A DNA stretch of 64,000 bases from Artocarpus heterophyllus (lineage: Eukaryota; Streptophyta; Magnoliopsida; Rosales; Moraceae). The stretch is taken from positions 7,630,235 through 7,694,234 of the forward strand of contig CM046345.1 of NCBI GenBank assembly GCA_025403435.1, given 5' to 3'. The translations under genes and the position numbers were made by a program. Shown here one piece after another: positions 45,833 through 57,712 of this stretch. Position 1 is the first letter of the stretch; every line of letters begins with the position of its first letter. The notes below the pieces were generated by a model. The model was not told the DNA's origin, did no database searches, and saw only the letters and a program-made list of their open reading frames with translations.

Positions 45833-46012
45833 TGTTAATTATAAGGTATTTGACATAATAGTAAGAATTATTTGTTAGAACTATTTTTACTAAGTATGTG
45901 AGAGCTTTATACTGCAACAACTTTTTTCTTTTTACTATGACATGCGAGAGCTTTACACTAGATATAATTAAGATAGTAGTTAAAATCACTCTCGTTAAAT
46001 AGCATATTAGCA
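45833..46012. mobile_element. Family-A MITE copy
   Basis: AAGGTATTTGACATAATAGT at the left, two GTGAGAGCTTTA or GCGAGAGCTTTA cores, and GTTAAATAGCATATTA at the right. Confidence 0.65.
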
Positions 46013-46329
46013 TTCAATAATCATCCTACGCTTTTGTTTGACTTTTAATTACCACTTTTTTAGTCACTCTAATCTTCAACAAAACAATGTCAAGAGTCAG
46101 GTCATTTTCATTGGGAGAGGAAAGAGAAGCGAAAGAGGAGGATGTTGGTGGGATTGCTTTCTTTCAAAAAGTTTTCTTTGCGTCATTGACTTACCCCACT
46201 TAAATTTTGGAATAGCTTAAATAAGTTATATTTGATTTATTTAATCTATAGCTATTAAAAATAGGTATGGAAGTTTTATGAAATGAAAAACCCTCTTTGT
46301 TTCATGCACTGGCTTACCACTAATTAGAA

Positions 46330-46492
46330 GACTTAGCATGTTTGAAAAATGAGTTTAAATTTATGCAGTTTGAAATATAAACGATGTAAAGCTTTTACAT
46401 GATACAGTGTAAAGAAAAAAATATTACAATATAAAGCACTTATATATACAGTGTTTCAACTTATTTTCTAAACACCCCACCCATGTTTTATG
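46330..46492. mobile_element. Family-A MITE copy
   Basis: Core GATGTAAAGCTTTTACATGA and right end ACTTATTTTCTAAACACCCC. The left end is eroded. Confidence 0.5.
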
Positions 46493-46711
46493 TTTTTCTT
46501 CTTCTATTACTTATCAAAGTAGGATTATATTCAATTCTATTGTTTCAATGTCTAACCGATCATTTATGACACATTATTTAAAAAGTTTGAAATAGCGTCG
46601 AATTAACTTTTAAATGTCTTCCATTAAATGAATGTGTTATAACTTATAATGTGATTGATTAAATATCATTTGAGATACCAAAAATTGAACAAATGATTTG
46701 AATCCATCAAT

Positions 46712-46880
46712 GATAAGGGGTTTGACAGACTCAATTCTAACTCAAATAGTATAAGACTCTTACATATTATAATATAAAACTCTCACAAGCTACAGTATAA
46801 AAAAATATATTACAGTATTAAATTTTCACATGCTATGCTATAATACTTCTAATTATAACTCACAGTATTCAAAACGTTTC
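46712..46880. mobile_element. Family-A MITE copy
   Basis: GGGGTTTGACAGACTCAATT at the left, cores AAAACTCTCACAAGCTACAG and AAATTTTCACATGCTATGC. Last of the cluster, about 0.4 kb before the KNOX ATG. Confidence 0.6.
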
Positions 46881-47286
46881 TGCTGGAGAAAACTATCCAA
46901 ATGGGCCCACAATCCATAATCAGCACATGCAATGCACGCGCCCTCGACTAGCGTGGACAGATTTCTCATCGTAGAGAGGTAGAAAGAAGAAAAAAAAAAT
47001 TTAGAACTGGGAGAAGTAGAGAGAGATTGAGGGGTCTTTCAGTAGTCTTCTTCTTCTTCAGTCTCTGAGAGGCTGCAGTTTCTCCTTGTCTGTACGCTAA
47101 AATTTGCACTTTCCAAGATACTCACCGATCCACTCATTTATTTACTCCAGATTTTACTTGTAAATAACATTCCCAAATTTCTCCAAAACCATAAATAAAT
47201 ATACTCTTCTCTATCTCTATTTCTCTGGCTTCTAAAACAAGTCTTGGGATTCTCCATTCTTCTTCTTCTTCTTTAAAGCAAAATCA

Positions 47287-48244
47287 ATGGAAGACGACCT
47301 GTATGGCCTTGGCTCCGCCTCGCCGGCGGCAGCCGTGCAGTCGGAGTACATGTCCTTCGAGGAGTTTGATGACGATCGGGTGCAAATGGCGTTCGGATCC
47401 GACGCCATTTTCCCGCCAGCTGGCTTCTCGTTGGCGGTGTCTGACGCGGCTTCCATGGCAGCGGCTGAAGCTCAGAGAGGCGGCGGCGGTGGAGGAAGAA
47501 GCTTCGCCGACGACGTCTCTGGTGGAGTCAGGGAAAAGATCGCCTCTCATCCTCTCTACCCCAAGCTTCTAGAGGCTTACATCGATTGCCGAAAGGTCGA
47601 AAATAGAAATACGCTTCTTCCTCTTCTCCTTCTTTTTTCCCGGAAAATACGCCGATCTCTGATAATCCTAGAAAATGAAAAGGAAAATGGATTTTTTTCC
47701 CTCCCTAACACGAAAGTAATACCAAAAGACCAAAATTCTAGTGAATCCTACTAATTATATACAAATTACAGACTTCGAAAATAATGCAAAAACAGAAAGT
47801 ACAGTATGCTACTCATGAACTTTCCCTTTCCTCCAGATTTTCCCAGCAGCCAAACACACTCTTGTACCGGTGCAGTTACTGTAGTTAACAAACTTTTCTC
47901 TTTTTCCAAAAAAGCAAAAAAAAAAAAAAAAGAGAGAGAGAAAACTTTTGTCACTCGTAAACGGATTTAAACCACTTGAGTAACGCTAAACTGTTAATAA
48001 AAAATAATTATAAATGTTTTTTTGGTTGATCAGGTCGGAGCGCCACCGGAGATAGCGAACGAATTGGAAGAAATCCGGCGAGAAAGCGATCAGCTGATTA
48101 ACAGAAGAAGAACCGCCGTTTCAACTAGCGTCTTTGGTTCCGATCCCGAACTCGACGACTTCATGGTTATCTTCCCTCAAACCTAAAACCCTAGCTCATC
48201 ACCTCTTGTTGACCACATATACATATACGTATACATATATACAG

Positions 48245-48275
<31 letters not shown>

Positions 48276-49113
48276 TGTATATGTAATTTTCTATTTTAAG
48301 TGCTTAATTGATTGAAAAAAATACGAAATAGGAAACTTACTGCGATATATTGGTGAAGTACAAATTGGATCTCTCGAGGCCATTCGATGAGGCGACGGCA
48401 TTCTTGAACGAGATGCAATCACAGCTCAACTCGCTCTGCAATAATCCCACCACCACTGCTTCAACAAGCTACGTTTCTGGTCTCTGATCTCTCTCTATCT
48501 CTTACTTATATTATATATATATATATATAAATAAATCTTCAAGCTGTTGATGTTCATATTTGGTGGTTTTTATGATTAATATTAGTCCTTTTGTTTTCCT
48601 AATATGGTTTTTTTTGTTATTATTCAATTAATTAATTAATAATAATAAATATGGAAAACCCAGATGAGATAATAGTGAGCGCGAAACCCCATCAAGCGAT
48701 CGGATTCACATGAAGCACAGTGGTTGTTCTACTTCCCAGACTAATTTAATTAATTAATTAATTACTTTTTTTAGGGAAAAAAATGGTTTCTGATGATGAG
48801 AAAATCTGTGCCTCAAAGAATAATTAACAAATGTATATATAACATTGGCAGTTTTAGAGAGTAATGTCAAATACAAACAACCATTTATAAAAACCTAACG
48901 ACAAGACCCTAGGTAAGTGAAGAGACCTTTTCTTGGAAATCGATTTGGATTGACTCCCTGATCTTATTTTGAAGAGAATTAGTAGGAATGTTTTAAAAAA
49001 TAATAATAATTTCTTTAGGGGCTAAGATAAATGCGAGTAATACATAAATATAGGTACTGTTCATATAACCAAATAACGAATTGTATGATTAATTATAATC
49101 AAATACAGTTATA

Positions 49114-49145
<32 letters not shown>

Positions 49146-50258
49146 AATTTCTTTGCAAGTAAATGAGCAAAAAATTAAGTAACTTGGATCCCTCAATATC
49201 TGCGAGTTACTCCAAATTTGATGGCTGCAAAGCACGACTTGAGGAGATCTTCTGTCAAAGTTTGATCTTGTATTCATCTTTTTTTTTTTGGTTAGTTTGA
49301 ATGCTTTGATGCGTCCTAAATTTTGAACAATTTTTGGATTAGTCTTGAATTACTGCATGATGTGTTAATGGAGTTGTGTCTCGAACATCATCATGTTTTA
49401 ATAGACAAAGGCTTCATGGGTAGACGATTGAAATCCACCAAGAACTAATTCCTGGAACTGGAAGCTTGAAACTTTGGTTCGGAATTTTAAAAATGATAGT
49501 TAGTACTTTATTAATACCCGGAACTTGAAAGCTTAATGTTTTTAGAGCATTTGGCAAACGGGTTAGAAATGAAAATTTTGGTCTAAAAACTGTAGCATGT
49601 GAGAGTTTTATATTATAACAACTCTTTGTTTTTTATTATAGTTACTGAGAACCTTGCATTGTAGTTGGTTGAAACCAATAAAATGCCCTTTTAATTTGCC
49701 TTCAAAAATCCTTGGAGCGTAGTTCTTGATCAAGTGATCACATCTTATATAATTATATTTTCCCCCCAAGTAGGATTAATCAAGTCGTAAAATATTATAT
49801 CTAAATCACATGTATAGTACCATTAATATTAATTCTGTGCCAGATTATGTAGTTGTGGTAGCTTATATATCTAGGCTCTTGGGGTTTTGCAATGCATAAA
49901 TGTTTTATCCGCATATTGATGCGTTCAGCTTTTTTCTATTAACGTTTTGTTATTTGCAATTAGAAACATATTTTCTTGCTCTTTTTCAAAATAGTAATTA
50001 AACTACACTTCATATCATGTTTATAGGAGCGGAATTGAAATGTAGCTATTTGCATTGGCGCAACCGTAGAAATTAGAAAAAAATTACTCTCGCAAAAGGT
50101 ACTGAGAGTGGATTAATTGACAAGCATACATGAACGAAATATATATGTTACTTTTAATATTAATCCCAAGGGGTAGCTTAATTGGCTCAACGACTCACTT
50201 TATTACTGGGAGGAATTTGGGTGCTCAAAGAGGCCTGAATATCTTGAGTTATCAAATA

Positions 50259-50293
<35 letters not shown>

Positions 50294-53117
50294 AGACTAA
50301 GAAGTCTTAGCACTTAGAAGTGGTTTCCTTGCTTATATAAAGAACTTATTGGGAATAGTTACATTAGTAATTAACCAGGTTATTTCAAATGTATGTATAT
50401 AATATCCTCCAGGCCGATAAGGTTAACCGACTTTCCTGATCATCCTTATCATCAACACAAAATAGATTTTCCACTAGAATTATTTTGAAGACAGAGATAT
50501 CATGGCAGAGTGGAAGTACACTTAAGTTAGATTTTCAAAATATTATGTTTTGCTCGTGCTGTACCATAATTCTTTGTTCACGGTTGATCTCCTACTTTTG
50601 AGATTGTGCGTATCCTCTTATAATGGCTAACTTTACAAGTCTTTTGTACTTCGTACAGATGGGGTTTGTCGCTAAAATCATTATTTTTAGTATTACCCTT
50701 TTGTAGTTGAGGCATACAAGATTACACATGGACTATTTTTAGCATAAATTTTGAAAGAAAGCTGTTTTTTCCATCATGCGATGTGTCTAGTAATGTGGGG
50801 CTTGGAGATTATGGATTTGGTTTTGAAATTCGTGCTATAGAGGCTGAAAAAGCTGGGGATTAATGCAATTGGTTGGATTAAATTAATAGTATATGACAGT
50901 TAATGCATTGAGGTGATTAGTTAGATATGAGCTCAACTTGAGTTCTAGTGCTTTCCTGTCAAATATATTATTTTTTATATGTTTCCGCAGGTTCTTTAAA
51001 TTGCTTATGCACGTGGGCTATCTCTTTAGTTGTTAATTGGGGTTATTATAGACAACAGAATCATGAAGTGGTTTTGGTTTGAAGCTTTATAAAGTGCATG
51101 TTCTGGTGCAGTGTGTATTTGCCAAATTGAAAAGTTTGCTAATTTATCCCCACTTTATATATCCCCTTATATGAGGTTTTCTTCTCGCCTTTTGCTGGAC
51201 TTGGAACGAAGTAAAATGATATATATAAACATATGTATAATATAAATAGCGCAAATGATCTTCTTTTTAGATGTTGGATTTATCTGTATATAACAAAATG
51301 AACTTGCGCCAAATTGATTTGACTTTATTGTGTTTTGCTTTGCGTGCTGTATGGTCTTTGGTGAATGCATTATAGATTCCTGTGATCTATGGTGCACTTA
51401 CATGTTGCAAGAGAATAATGCACAATTTCATGTCATCAATTGATTTTTGTTGTTGTGTTTTTTCTTTTAGGCGCTAGTCTTCTTGTTAGTGTTCTATTTT
51501 TTATATTAAAGCTAAAACTTGTGTTTCTCTAGTGTTTAATTTCCTAGTTTTCTGGTTGTTTTCATCACGATTCCTATTGTTACATAGATAATGGGAGTCA
51601 CATAGATAGTTTTTCCTTGTATTGTTGTGGTTCTAACCTGTTGAGTGGTCCTTGTTAAATGTTTACATTTCATGAGCAAAAGGATGTATTGTTCTACTCT
51701 TGCTCAATATTAGGGTGATCCATGCCTATTTTGACCACACTAGGGATCTAACGCAAACATGTAAATTAGGATACAATTGAACCAAAACTTTTGGTTCAAA
51801 CACTATTACATGTGAGAACTTTACACTTGCAACAGTTAAAAGTTTTGATTTAAACTGAAGCAGCCAAATACACTTATTTCAGAATGCCCTAGTTGTAATA
51901 TCAATCTTTTTGGATTTTTTGAACCAAATAATTAAGAAGCTGAATTGATATAGCATATTACTGAGACCTAAAGGTAGGGTGCGAGCATACGAGGCTCTAC
52001 ACTGCTAGATTAAGGTTTTCTTGATGTACAATGTGTGAAAATGTGATCTTTTGTGTTGTTTTCTCATGATCATACGAAAAATATTAAACTCCGGGTAGAG
52101 TTAGGATGTGTAATAGAGGGTGTGAGGATGAGGCCCTTCTCTATACGTTTTGAAGCCCATGTATAAAGGGTGCTCTCCTTATGCAAGGCTGCTTGGATTT
52201 TTCTTTTTTTTTTTTGTTGCTTCTTTAAATTATGTGATTATGTGATTCATGGATTAAAAATTGCGTATAACAGTGAAGAAATGGGTTCTCCAAGTCCCAC
52301 CATACTCTCCCGAGGTCTTTATCTAAAGTGGCCGTCATTTTGATTATATATATATATTTATCTTGCCGCAAGTTTGTTCTATTTCCTTTTATCTTGTGAA
52401 ATTCAATAATACCTGACCCAGAAAGAAAATAGTAGTTCCAGGAAAAATATAGTTTTAAAGTTCGTATTTAGGGTTTTATATGACCTTGGAGCAACTAATA
52501 CATCTGATTACATTCAGGTTACTTTCGGTTTCTTAGGTCTACGTACATTTTCGCTATTTTTTTTTATGTCTTTTTTGTCCTAAAGAGAGTAGTCTAGAAA
52601 ATTAATGGCTTAATTGAATTATCTAGCATCAAGTCCTAATTCTAATTATTTTTCTTGGTTTTTCTGTTGATTACATGAAATTCGTATTTTTTATCTTAAT
52701 GATCGACTCTCCACTCCACACGTAAAAATGAACCCAGAAAGTGTCCTTGGAAGACAACCTTTAAGGGTTTAAAGTAGACGTTGTCACGTTAGGAGTCCAA
52801 ATGATTTTTCCTTTTCTTATTTTTTTGTTTAAAATATATCATATGATTTTTTTTAGTAATAAAATTTATCATATGAATCGACGAAATCATGTTTTTGACA
52901 AAATGGACTCCCGATGTTCCCGCTGCTGCCAGAATTTAGAATTAAAAACAGTTCTCTGGAGCCTGGTCACGGGTCTCTCTCTTTCTCTCCCGCTGTTATT
53001 TATAGCTTCTGAACAAGCCACTAACCGGGTCCTATTTTTGCTCTTAACCACCCACGTCTCTTTGGTGAGGAAGTACCTAAGTGGAGTCCAGTGCAGTGAG
53101 GAATATCAAAATTCGGA

Positions 53118-53156
<39 letters not shown>

Positions 53157-53376
53157 GAAGCACCCCATTTGTTAGCTATTATCATTATTATTATTATTAT
53201 AATGATTACCATTAATGAGTTCTTATGGAGGAAAAGGTAATTTCATTATATCGAGTGTATGAGTGTTTTAGCTTTAAAGAAGTTATGTAAATTTTTAAGA
53301 TGAATACTTATAAATCAAGCTATTAGAACTTTAATCTTATGGGAATGCTTTGTCGGTGGAATAAAATTGTTTTCTC

Positions 53377-53410
<34 letters not shown>

Positions 53411-56400
53411 GTCTTTAAAGTACTTGAGTAGAAACCAATGGAGCAAGCAATATCAGAGAAAAAAACACCTTTTTAATTTCTATGGTTCATAATTATGCAA
53501 ATAAGTTTATGTGATATGGTAAAATTTTTATGTGAAATTAAAATTTAGCAAAATTTTTAAAATATTTTGAACATGGTTATAATTGCATAGTAATTATCTT
53601 AATAATGTCATATTCTATGTCATATTTTTTTAAATATATATTCTATACCATATTATCAATAGTAAATCGTTTAATTATATCATTTTAAGCTATATATAAA
53701 GTATTCACAAATTGAAGCCATATTCTTAATCTATAATCATAATTATATCTTGTGTCATTATTTTTCTCAATTTATCTCCATTTAAAAAAACGGTAGAAAG
53801 TATGTTTAGATTTGAAAATTTTATTTTTTGGAAGTATTCGAAAAATTTATTTCAATTTCCATCTCTCACACCTAGTGAGAAAAACACTGTGATAGTTTAT
53901 AAAGAGTATTTGAGCATTCTGAAAACGTCAAAAGACCTTTAAAGCAAGAGATTGATTTTTAGAAATAGATCTTGACATTTATGTATTTTAAATGTTTAAA
54001 ATATTTTATCAAAGCATTTCCTCAGTGTTTATTTTTTAGAAATATATTCTGCGTAAAAATATCTCTCTCTTTTCCTTTAATTTTTTTAATCAAAAGGTAT
54101 AGAAGCCATAAAATTGAAATAAATTTTCGATCTCAGAAATTTTTTTGTACCGACTTCTAAAAAGAATAGGATAGATTGCACAAGAAGAAAAATAAAGGGT
54201 GTGTTTATAATAGATTTACTCCTTTGTTTTTTCTTTTTACATTTATTATTTATTGTGAAAGAAAGGTACTCTCATTTGGTTGATCTCATAATAATAAACT
54301 GAAAAAAGCACTCAAGATTGTTGTAAGGCATCCATTGTTATAAAGTATGGGGTCTTTCTTCGGTAGGATACATATTTGTGTAGTATGTTTTTCACCGTTA
54401 AATTTAGTGAAAATCACAGTTTTATTATAAATATGGCAATTAAAAAATAAAATTCTATTAATGGGTTTTTTTTTTGGCTCGCACCAACGAAATTGATGTA
54501 TAATAATAGTATTTGAAGCACACATTTTAATGATTACACTTACGAAAATGTCGTATTTTTTCTGATGGAGACTCTACAGATGGTACATTATTATTATTTT
54601 TTTTTTCAAAGTAGTTGTGTATGATCAAAATCAGTTCTTCTACATATTTGGCCATTGAATGATAGCCGATAGTTAATTTTTCAGCATTCGGAGATGGCCA
54701 AAATATGGACCCAAAAAAAAAAAGGTGAAAAGCTTTCAAGCTCCAAGGGTAGTGGGGAAGACGCTTACCTGTCTCGTTTTTATTTATTTATTTTTTGTTG
54801 TCGTTTGCTGGTCGTACAGATGACAACACTACACAACACACACTGCCAGGGATACGACCCAACGAAACTGAAACCTGTCAATCTTAAACGTCTCTGTGTT
54901 ATATATGTACACACTTAATTATTCTGGCAGTGGTGGGTCCCGCAGGTGTTGATCATGCAAGCATGCTTGCTGATCCATCACATCTTTTATGGACCTTCTG
55001 GGAGTTCGTGTGGAGATGGAACTTGGCGTAAAGTGTCTGTTCGAGTGTTTTCTTTTCTTCTTATGTCTTTTTCATTTACCTTTTTTATTTTTATGGATTT
55101 AAAACACTCATTATTTATAAAAACTATAAGCTTTTGTTTAATATATTAATATATAGTATATTTTTTAGACTATAATTTATAGTTTTGTTAACAATAAAGT
55201 TGTAACTCATAAAATTAAATATAATTACTCTTTTTTTTCTTTTTTTTTTTATTAAGGTGCCATTATATTCTTTTATATATTCTAATGTTTAGAAATGCAA
55301 TTACTAAAATACTATAGTATATTAAGGGTTTACACTGTATCAATTTTTACTTTACAAGAAACTGGTTTATCAAACAAAGTTACATTTACTACCATGTAGT
55401 TAGCTTTGTTTGGATTTTTTAAAAAGTTACATGTTTGTGTGACATCAGGCAAAGACTTTGAACCTTATGTACAATTGGAATATAAGTGTGTAATATGGTA
55501 TTTGTTTTGTGTGGCGTTGATTATGACGATTATTTAAGGTATTTGGGTTTGTAATTTCAACCATTAATTTTAATTGCAAATAGCATAAAGTTTTTGTACA
55601 CTAATGCTACATTGATTAAATCAAAAAGACATGTTAAAGGTTTGGTTTAAATCACTCTTTTAAACATCTAATTTATCACACACTTTAAAAATTATTGTTT
55701 TAAAAGGAAATGACATGCTACACACAACAGGTTAACGTGTTATAATGTAAGACAAGTACTTCATAAACTATGAAGGATTGAATCAATACCCTGAATATTT
55801 ATGTGTAAATACTATTTATATTTATTGAATTAGATATTACTTAATTTGCTTAATAAGAAATACAAGAGTTAAGGCACAAAAAAGTAACTTGTGAACAATG
55901 CGTGTATTTATACTTTTAGATTCAAGGCATTGATTGATTTTTATATAATTGTTATTATCAATTTATTTTCGGACATCGGCATTATAGGTAGATGATGATA
56001 TTGTGATCTGCATGAGCTGTGATGGATGTTATTAAGGCTTAAGTTTATGTGTGCCTATTGATTAAACATATTTAGCATTAGTTAGTTCTAACCAACTTTT
56101 CAGTTAAAAATAGTGTAAAACTTTTAAGCAAAAAAGTTATAGTATAAACTTTTCATATATTATAATATTTACAGTTTTAACTAATAGTTTTAATAACACT
56201 TTTAGTCCAAGTGTGATATTCACGACTTTGTACTTAATTTGAAACACATTCCGTTTGCTTTACTAATTAAGTAGAAATTTGTACTTCTCCAGACGAAGCT
56301 GGTGGTTCGTCAGAGGAAGAATTAAGCGGAGGGGAGATAGAGGTGGCGGATATCATGTCTCGCCAGTTCACAAACGAGGATCGAGAGCTCAAGGACAAGC

Positions 56401-57199
56401 TCTTGCGAAAATACAGCGGTTATATTAGCACTCTTAAGCATGAGTTCTCTAAGAAGAAGAAGAAGGGAAAGCTACCAAAAGAAGCAAGGCAAATTCTGCT
56501 TGATTGGTGGACCCTTCATTTCAAATGGCCATACCCAACGGTGATTATATCTATAGATTAATTTATATATAGCATTGCAAGAAGTATTTTAGCTATAATA
56601 TTGATTTTTGTCTCTTCACACGATTATTTCAATTAAGTACAGTAATTACTACAAGTCGTTAAGTGCTATATCATTGTTGATAATCGCAATAATAACTTTT
56701 ATGGTAATTACTGATTATTGAAGCGACAATGATAAAAGAAGATTTAAAAGTTATCTTCCAGTGATATATACACACGCATTGATTTGTGGTCGTAGTAGTA
56801 TAGTCATTGAACATAATATTGATTATGTTACGTCTCTTTGGATCAGTGTTACGATCAATAGCTTTCAGTTTACATCTTTTCCTTCATTATGTTATATTAG
56901 ATGAATTGTCCATCTCGATAGATCATAGCAAAAGCTTATGTATATGCGAGTGTGTGACACATATATATATATATATATATCTTAGACTCTATAAATGGAG
57001 TATGTGACTTTGTTATTGAAAGATATGTTATAAACAGGAAGCAGACAAGATTGCATTGTCTGAGTTGACGGGGTTGGATCAGAAGCAGATAAACAACTGG
57101 TTTATCAATCAAAGGAAGCGCCATTGGAAGCCTCCAGAGAACATGCAAGTTGCCTTAATGGAAGCCCACTCTCTTTATGGGCCATTCTGCCATGAATGA
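47287..57199 (+). CDS. Class I KNOX homeobox transcription factor (KNAT2/KNAT6-like)
   Basis: Five exons: 47287-47595, 48034-48165, 48332-48479, 56293-56540, 57038-57199. The sum is 999 nt and the product 332 aa. All junctions are GT-AG with exact phases. An N-terminal variable region is followed by KNOX1 ([36 protein letters not shown]) and KNOX2 ([38 protein letters not shown]). A Ser/Glu-rich linker ([10 protein letters not shown]) leads to the ELK domain ([20 protein letters not shown]) and a TALE homeodomain ([20 protein letters not shown], the PYP loop extension in KWPYPTEADK, and recognition helix [13 protein letters not shown]). KNOX1/KNOX2 bind BELL partners; the homeodomain binds TGAC-type sites. 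Class I members maintain shoot meristems and boundaries and are silenced in leaf primordia. The KNAT2/KNAT6 clade is suggested by the ELK-homeodomain sequence and the exon plan, but the exact orthologue is uncertain. Introns are 438, 166, 7813 and 497 bp. Confidence 0.95.
48240..48265. repeat. (AT)n microsatellite in KNOX intron 2
   Basis: About ten AT units within the 166-bp intron, close to the acceptor of exon 3. Confidence 0.85.
49550..49695. mobile_element. Family-A MITE copy in KNOX intron 3
   Basis: GCATTTGGCAAACGGGTTAG at the left, core CTGTAGCATGTGAGAGTTTT, and ATAAAATGCCC at the right. Confidence 0.65.
50162..50255 (+). mobile_element. tRNA-derived SINE candidate in KNOX intron 3
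   Basis: A box GTAGCTTAATTGGCTC (about 50174) and a degraded B box GGGTGCTCAAAGAGG (about 50219) spaced 45 bp apart, as in plant SINE heads. It is followed by a (TA)n tract. Confidence 0.55.
51770..51895. mobile_element. Family-A MITE copy in KNOX intron 3
   Basis: Core CACTATTACATGTGAGAACT and right end CAGCCAAATACACTTA. Partly eroded. Confidence 0.5.
56065..56215. mobile_element. Family-A MITE copy at the 3' end of KNOX intron 3
   Basis: TTAGTTCTAACCAACTTTTC at the left, matching the copy at 63405, with GTGTAAAACTTTTAAGC inside. It lies about 80 bp before the acceptor of exon 4. Confidence 0.55.
56959..56981. repeat. (AT)n microsatellite in KNOX intron 4
   Basis: About eleven AT units about 60 bp before the exon 5 acceptor. 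Confidence 0.85.
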
Positions 57200-57237
57200 T
57201 ATAATATAGTACACGATAATGGCTTTGTTTGCTCAGC

Positions 57238-57358
57238 TGGGGTAAAGTGATCCGATCCCATTCTTTTTATTGACAGCGCAGGTGGGGTAAAGTGATCCGA
57301 TCCCATTCTTTTTATTGACAGCGCAGGTGGGGTAAAGTGATCCGATCCCATTCTTTTT
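57238..57358. repeat. 45-bp tandem repeat, 2.7 copies, in the KNOX 3' UTR
   Basis: Units start at 57238, 57283 and 57328. Each opens TGGGGTAAAGTGATCCGATC, continues CCATTCTTTTTATTGACAGC and closes GCAGG. The two full copies appear identical and the third is cut off after the T run. It begins 39 bp after the stop codon. Confidence 0.9.
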
Positions 57359-57599
57359 TATTTACTCATCTGTATATTCATTTGAAACTTTGCCTTTTTA
57401 GCCATAAATGTAATGATATAATGCCGATCAACTCGTTAATTTATCATTCGCTGGCTACCAACTAGCACTCTGCAGTACAAATGACAGTCTTGCAACGTGG
57501 CAGCGTGGGTCAGTGGCGTAGCCGAAAAGTTTTTCAGCGGGGTACAATGTAAAAAATTAGTTATAACATTTCATTAAATAGTAAGATAATTACATGCTT

Positions 57600-57712
57600 T
57601 AGGACTTATTTGGTTGAATATTTAAATCAAGTTTGAATATTTTGTTATAATATTTTTTTTTATAAAAATTTAAATTTTTATTTAAATACTTGAATCAAAT
57701 GAGTCCTTAAAA
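57600..57712. mobile_element. Family-B (Tourist-like) MITE copy
   Basis: TIRs GGACTTATTTGGTTGAATAT at the left and ACTTGAATCAAATGAGTCC at the right, flanked by TTA-type sequence. About 113 bp. Confidence 0.7.

Larger units (their letters stand above)
48480..56292 (+). other. 7.8-kb third intron of the KNOX gene
   Basis: Runs from the GT after ...SYVS to the CAG before [10 protein letters not shown], dividing MEINOX from ELK-homeodomain coding sequence. It contains family-A MITEs, a SINE candidate, several microsatellites ((TA)n 48510-48531, (TG/TA)n 49121-49145, (TA)n 50258-50289, (AAT)n 53119-53154, (TTA)n 53379-53410) and a 14-bp palindrome at 54957-54970. No credible ORF is present on either strand. 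Large third introns in class I KNOX genes are known to carry leaf-repression elements in maize knotted1; here that is inference. Confidence 0.85.

Noticed and set aside
47600..47754. Extension of KNOX exon 1 to codon 155
   Set aside because: Read-through of intron 1. The conserved CRK|VGAPPEI junction fixes the exon end at 47595.
52801..53175. 124-codon frame inside KNOX intron 3, ending in an Asn run
   Set aside because: The Asn run is an (AAT)n microsatellite and the rest has no similarity to a known protein.
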